In this document: piece after piece, positions 6,633-10,286 of the stretch | How positions within the stretch are numbered: the first letter of the stretch is position 1 | Layout: each line of letters starts with the position of its first letter | Assembly: GCA_900544365.1 (NCBI GenBank) | Contig: UQVF01000058.1 | Span: 1 to 10,286 of the forward strand | Source: an uncultured Veillonella sp. | GTDB lineage: Bacteria > Bacillota > Negativicutes > Veillonellales > Veillonellaceae | Direction of reading: 5' to 3' | DNA: 10,286 nt | Position numbers and translations under genes: made by a program | The notes under the pieces: generated by a model | Seen by the model: the letters and a program-made list of their open reading frames with translations, nothing else | Database searches by the model: none | Told to the model about the DNA's origin: nothing

Positions 6633-9600
6633 AAATATTATCATATGGTACTAAAGGGAGAGTCTAAAGTAGACTTTCACTTTTTCTTAAAAAACGGAAA
6701 ATTGCATATATTCGGTTCTCAGTCGATAGGAACAATAGATAAGGCAGTACAAGCACGCATTGAAGAAATCTGTCACAGTATTGGGTGCACTTATGAACTT
6801 CTAGATACAGAGGGTTTTAGGAATCAAATTGTTCTTACTCGTATACCTAATGGAACAAAAGGGACTTCGTTTGTGTCTAATATAGATGATAAAGGGCTAG
6901 AAGATACAGAGTATCTTTTTTTACAACAGGCGAATGAAGTAGCAGATTATGATATCTATTGGGATATGGATGAAGAAAATCGATTTGATGAAATGGAGCT
7001 TTATGTAGGTCGTGATGGTAGGGTAAAAACGTCATCGGATTATGATGATTTATACGATGCGCCGGTAGTTATTGATCGACCTAATACGCCAGCTCCAATG
7101 ATGACTAGTAACTCTCCATACCCTATGCGAAGACGGAAATTAACCACTGAAGATGGTATGCTATTAGGTCCTTCTTTTGATGAGCCAGACACACATCGGA
7201 CAGATGATTTCTTTGTGAGGACTGGAGAAAATGTTGTTATTTCTGGGTATTTTCACAGCTTAGATATACGAGAAATACGACCTAAGGAAGATAGTAAGGC
7301 GGTACAAAAGGCCCGCGAAAAAGGTGAGGAGCCTAAGAAACGGTATATTATTACAGGTCATATCGTGGATGATCATAATAGTTTGGCCATTAAACGATTT
7401 ACAAGTCCATCTGAAGATGGCCTAAAGCTGTTAAAAATTTTAAAATCTGTTGGCAAGGTACAAATCAAAGGGGAAGTCATCTATGATGAGCAATATGTAC
7501 GAGACTATGTGTTAAACATGGATTCGGTCCGTCCTGTGGAGGATGCGGACAATGCAAAACGCACGGATACTTATGAGGAAACAAGGGTAGAACTTCATTT
7601 GCATACGAAAATGTCCGAGAAAAATGCTCTAGTGGCGGGGGAAGAGATTGTGAATCGTGTGAAAGACTGGGGACACCCAGCCGTAGCCATTACTGATCAT
7701 GGAGTGGTGCAAGCATTTCCAGAGGCGCAGGCCTATTCTTTAGAGAAAGGTGTGAAGATTCTCTATGGGGTAGAAGCCTATTTAATTGAAAAAGAGGACC
7801 AAGCCGTACCACATCATATCATTATATTTGCAAAAAATATGGTAGGTTTACGTAATCTGTACAAAATGATTTCCATAAGTCATTTAAATTATTTTGATGA
7901 GTACCCAAGATTGCCAAGAGCTGTCATTGAAGACCATCGAGAAGGGATTTTGATAGGGACATCCTGTAAATCTGGAGAATTGATTCAAGCTATAGCGCAT
8001 GGTGCCACCGATGAAGAATTGCAAGAGATTGCTAAGTTTTATGATTATTTAGAAATTCAACCTCATGATAATTATAAGAGCTTTATTAAAGAAGGCTTGT
8101 TAAAAAATGAGGAAGACTTAAAAAACATAAATCGTCGTATCGTTGCTTTAGGGGAGATATTACAAATGCCAGTCGTAGCTACAGGTAATGTGCATTATAT
8201 GGACCCTAAAGACAAGATGTATCGTGAAATCATGATCACAGCAAGCGGTGAGAAAGATGCCAAAGACAAAGCGGACCAGCATATGCGTACTACTGATGAA
8301 ATGTTGGAAGAGTTTGCCTACTTAGGAGAAGACATTGCTTACCAAGTGGTAGTAACCAATACCAGAGCATTGGAACAAAGCATAGATTATATTATACCTA
8401 TTCCGAATGGTACCTACTCTCCGAAAATCGAAGGGGCTGACAAAGCTTTGGAAGATATGTGTTATGCTAAAGCGAAGTCAATTTACGGAGATCCTTTGCC
8501 AAAAACAGTGCAGGATCGCTTAGATTATGAGCTTAAAAGTATTATCGGCAATGGGTTCGGTGTATTGTACTATATCGCCCATAAACTAGTAAAAAAATCC
8601 TTAGATGATGGGTACCTTGTAGGATCTCGTGGTTCCGTCGGGTCTTCATTCGTAGCCACCATGGCAGATATTACGGAAGTTAATCCACTGGAACCGCACT
8701 ATGTGTGTCCAGAATGTAAGTGGAGTGAGTTCTACTTAAAAGGGGAATATGCAGGGGGCTTTGACTTACCACGGCGTAATTGCCCTGAGTGCGGTACGTC
8801 ACTCATAGCGAATGGACACGATATTCCATTTGCTATCTTTATGGGATTCCATGGGGATAAGGTCCCAGATATTGACTTGAACTTCTCTGGTGATTACCAA
8901 GGTCGTGCCCATAAATATACGGAAGAATTGTTCGGACGAGACAATGTATTTAGAGCGGGAACAATAGGTACCATTGCGGATAAAACCGCTATTGGCTATG
9001 CCTACAAATATGCAGAGGCTAATGATTTACAAAAGCGGCGAGGCTTTATTGAAAAGTTATCTACAGGCTTTACGAAAGTAAAGAATACTACCGGTCAGCA
9101 TCCAGGAGGCATCATGGTTTGTCCACGAGATATGGATGTACATCACTTCACACCCGTTCAATATCCAGCGAATAAAAAAGAAAGTGGTATTATTACCACA
9201 CACTTTGACTATCACTCTATCGAAGGTCGTATGACGAAGCTAGATATACTGGGCCATGATGATCCTACCATCATTCGTATGTTGGAAGACATGACGGGTG
9301 TTCCGTCTACGAGTATTCCTTTTGATGATCCTGCCACTTTGAGCCTATTCTCATCAACGAAAGCATTAGGCCTGACACCAGCCCAATTGCAAGGGGACAA
9401 GGTAGCTACCTTGGCAGTACCTGAATCTGGTACGGGGTTCGTACGGGCTATGCTAGAAGACTCTAAGCCACAAACCTTTTCGGACTTAGTACGTATTTCT
9501 GGCTTCTCCCATGGTACCAATGTATGGGTAGACAATGCACAAACTTTGATTAAAACAGGGACTTGTAAATTGAATGAAGCTATCTCCACTCGTGACGATA

Positions 9601-10286
9601 TAATGAACTTTTTGCGTAATCATGGGGTAGCAGATAATGTAGCCTTTTCTGTCATGGAAAATGTGCGTAAAGGGAAGGGTATTGAAAAGCGGAACAAAGA
9701 GGGGATTGCTCAAACAGATTATGAAGACCAAATGCGAGCGGCTCAAGTACCAGAGTGGTTTATTGCATCTTGTAAAAAGATTTCCTATTTATTCCCTCGG
9801 GCCCATGCAGTGGCTTACGTTATGATGGCGTTTCGTATTGCCTGGTATAAGATTAATTATCCATTGGCATTCTACGCATCATACTTTTCTATTCGGGCAA
9901 AAGCCTTTGATTTAAAAATTATGATGGGTTCCTTAGAAGAACAGCAACAAGAATTTAAACGATTGAAAGCCTTAGCCGCTAAGTATGAAGCATCGCCAAA
10001 GGAAAAAGATTTGATGTCTGCCTTAGAGGTATCCATGGAAATGAAACAGCGAGGTTACTCCTTCGCTAATGTAGAATTATATAAATCACAAGCTAGACGA
10101 TTTATGATTAAAGATGAAACTTCTTTATTGCCGCCCTTCGTAGCTGTTACTAGCCTAGGCGAGAAGGTTGCAGATGCCATCGTAGAAGAACGAGAACAGG
10201 CAGAGTTTTTGTCTCTTAAAGACTTGCGACGCCGTACAAAAATGTCTCAATCTATTGCGAATCGCATGGTAGAATTAGGTTGCTTA
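6630..10286 (+). CDS. polC: DNA polymerase III alpha subunit PolC, exonuclease-less, 3' end cut by window
   Basis: PolC is the replicative DNA polymerase of low-GC Gram-positive lineages. The frame is open for 1219 codons to the window edge, ending NRMVELGCL; related PolCs have only about ten more residues, including a clamp-binding motif. In order: N-terminal domain (about 1-100), acidic linker, OB fold (about 196-300), PHP domain (about 318-525) with ELHLHT, ITDHG, YGVEAYL and GNVHY, then the polymerase core. The core shows GSRGSVGSS (665-673), a four-cysteine zinc site (C693, C696, C718, C721), catalytic D747 and D749 in PDIDLNFSGDYQ, TGQHPGG (821-827) and the third aspartate D872 in KLDILGHDD. 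The DnaQ-like exonuclease normally inserted in the PHP domain is absent: YGVEAYLIEKEDQAVP (379-394) runs straight into HHIIIFAKN. The expected full length of about 1230 compares with about 1440 for B. subtilis. Polymerase residues are intact; proofreading would need another protein. Confidence 0.95.
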   Translation, partial: MKYYHMVLKGESKVDFHFFLKNGKLHIFGSQSIGTIDKAVQARIEEICHSIGCTYELLDTEGFRNQIVLTRIPNGTKGTSFVSNIDDKGLEDTEYLFLQQANEVADYDIYWDMDEENRFDEMELYVGRDGRVKTSSDYDDLYDAPVVIDRPNTPAPMMTSNSPYPMRRRKLTTEDGMLLGPSFDEPDTHRTDDFFVRTGENVVISGYFHSLDIREIRPKEDSKAVQKAREKGEEPKKRYIITGHIVDDHNSLAIKRFTSPSEDGLKLLKILKSVGKVQIKGEVIYDEQYVRDYVLNMDSVRPVEDADNAKRTDTYEETRVELHLHTKMSEKNALVAGEEIVNRVKDWGHPAVAITDHGVVQAFPEAQAYSLEKGVKILYGVEAYLIEKEDQAVPHHIIIFAKNMVGLRNLYKMISISHLNYFDEYPRLPRAVIEDHREGILIGTSCKSGELIQAIAHGATDEELQEIAKFYDYLEIQPHDNYKSFIKEGLLKNEEDLKNINRRIVALGEILQMPVVATGNVHYMDPKDKMYREIMITASGEKDAKDKADQHMRTTDEMLEEFAYLGEDIAYQVVVTNTRALEQSIDYIIPIPNGTYSPKIEGADKALEDMCYAKAKSIYGDPLPKTVQDRLDYELKSIIGNGFGVLYYIAHKLVKKSLDDGYLVGSRGSVGSSFVATMADITEVNPLEPHYVCPECKWSEFYLKGEYAGGFDLPRRNCPECGTSLIANGHDIPFAIFMGFHGDKVPDIDLNFSGDYQGRAHKYTEELFGRDNVFRAGTIGTIADKTAIGYAYKYAEANDLQKRRGFIEKLSTGFTKVKNTTGQHPGGIMVCPRDMDVHHFTPVQYPANKKESGIITTHFDYHSIEGRMTKLDILGHDDPTIIRMLEDMTGVPSTSIPFDDPATLSLFSSTKALGLTPAQLQGDKVATLAVPESGTGFVRAMLEDSKPQTFSDLVRISGFSHGTNVWVDNAQTLIKTGTCKLNEAISTRDDIMNFLRNHGVADNVAFSVMENVRKGKGIEKRNKEGIAQTDYEDQMRAAQVPEWFIASCKKISYLFPRAHAVAYVMMAFRIAWYKINYPLAFYASYFSIRAKAFDLKIMMGSLEEQQQEFKRLKALAAKYEASPKEKDLMSALEVSMEMKQRGYSFANVELYKSQARRFMIKDETSLLPPFVAVTSLGEKVADAIVEEREQAEFLSLKDLRRRTKMSQSIANRMVELGCL

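Noticed and set aside
7764..7842. Frameshift or assembly deletion as the cause of the missing PolC exonuclease
   Set aside because: The reading frame is continuous for 1219 codons, the junction keeps both PHP halves in register, and a short natural-looking linker joins them. An in-frame assembly collapse cannot be fully excluded from sequence alone.
9212..9746. Two overlapping minus-strand open frames inside polC
   Set aside because: They lie entirely within the conserved polymerase core on the other strand, have no recognisable domain, and are explained by the reverse complement of polC codons.

Overview
The window looks like chromosomal DNA from an AT-rich Negativicutes member, most likely Veillonella or a close relative. 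This is inferred from gene content: a Gram-positive-type PolC, a comEA-comEC-holA block and a VanW/G5 protein, with modest G+C. No rRNA or other phylogenetic marker was available, so the genus is a guess. There is no mobile element, CRISPR array, tRNA or rRNA.

Layout. Positions 1-157 are non-coding and hold a strong hairpin (8-40), probably the terminator of the first gene. Positions 158-1384 (minus strand) encode an M29-family metallo-aminopeptidase. An 85-base divergent spacer (1385-1469) must carry the promoters for both directions. From 1470 to the right edge, five plus-strand genes are packed like one operon: comEA (ATGA overlap), comEC (10-base gap), holA (7-base gap), a VanW/G5 envelope protein (29-base gap), and polC, which runs off the window about ten residues before its expected end. 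No stretch over 300 bases lacks a gene.

How the genes fit together. ComEA binds double-stranded DNA outside the membrane and ComEC is the channel that brings one strand into the cytoplasm. HolA (delta, clamp loader) and PolC (alpha, replicative polymerase) are replisome subunits. The VanW protein is predicted to be membrane-anchored and to face peptidoglycan. comEC-holA adjacency is common in Firmicutes. Having polC in the same run is less usual.

Two protein-level observations stand out. First, PolC lacks the roughly 200-residue DnaQ-like 3'-5' exonuclease normally inserted in its PHP domain; the PHP halves are joined cleanly in frame, and one conserved PHP acidic residue is also replaced by Asn. 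Second, the C-terminal region of ComEC aligns by eye with the usual metallo-beta-lactamase-like domain but has no HxHxDH metal-binding motif. Taken together, this operon encodes a DNA uptake channel without its presumed nuclease and a replicase without its built-in proofreader.
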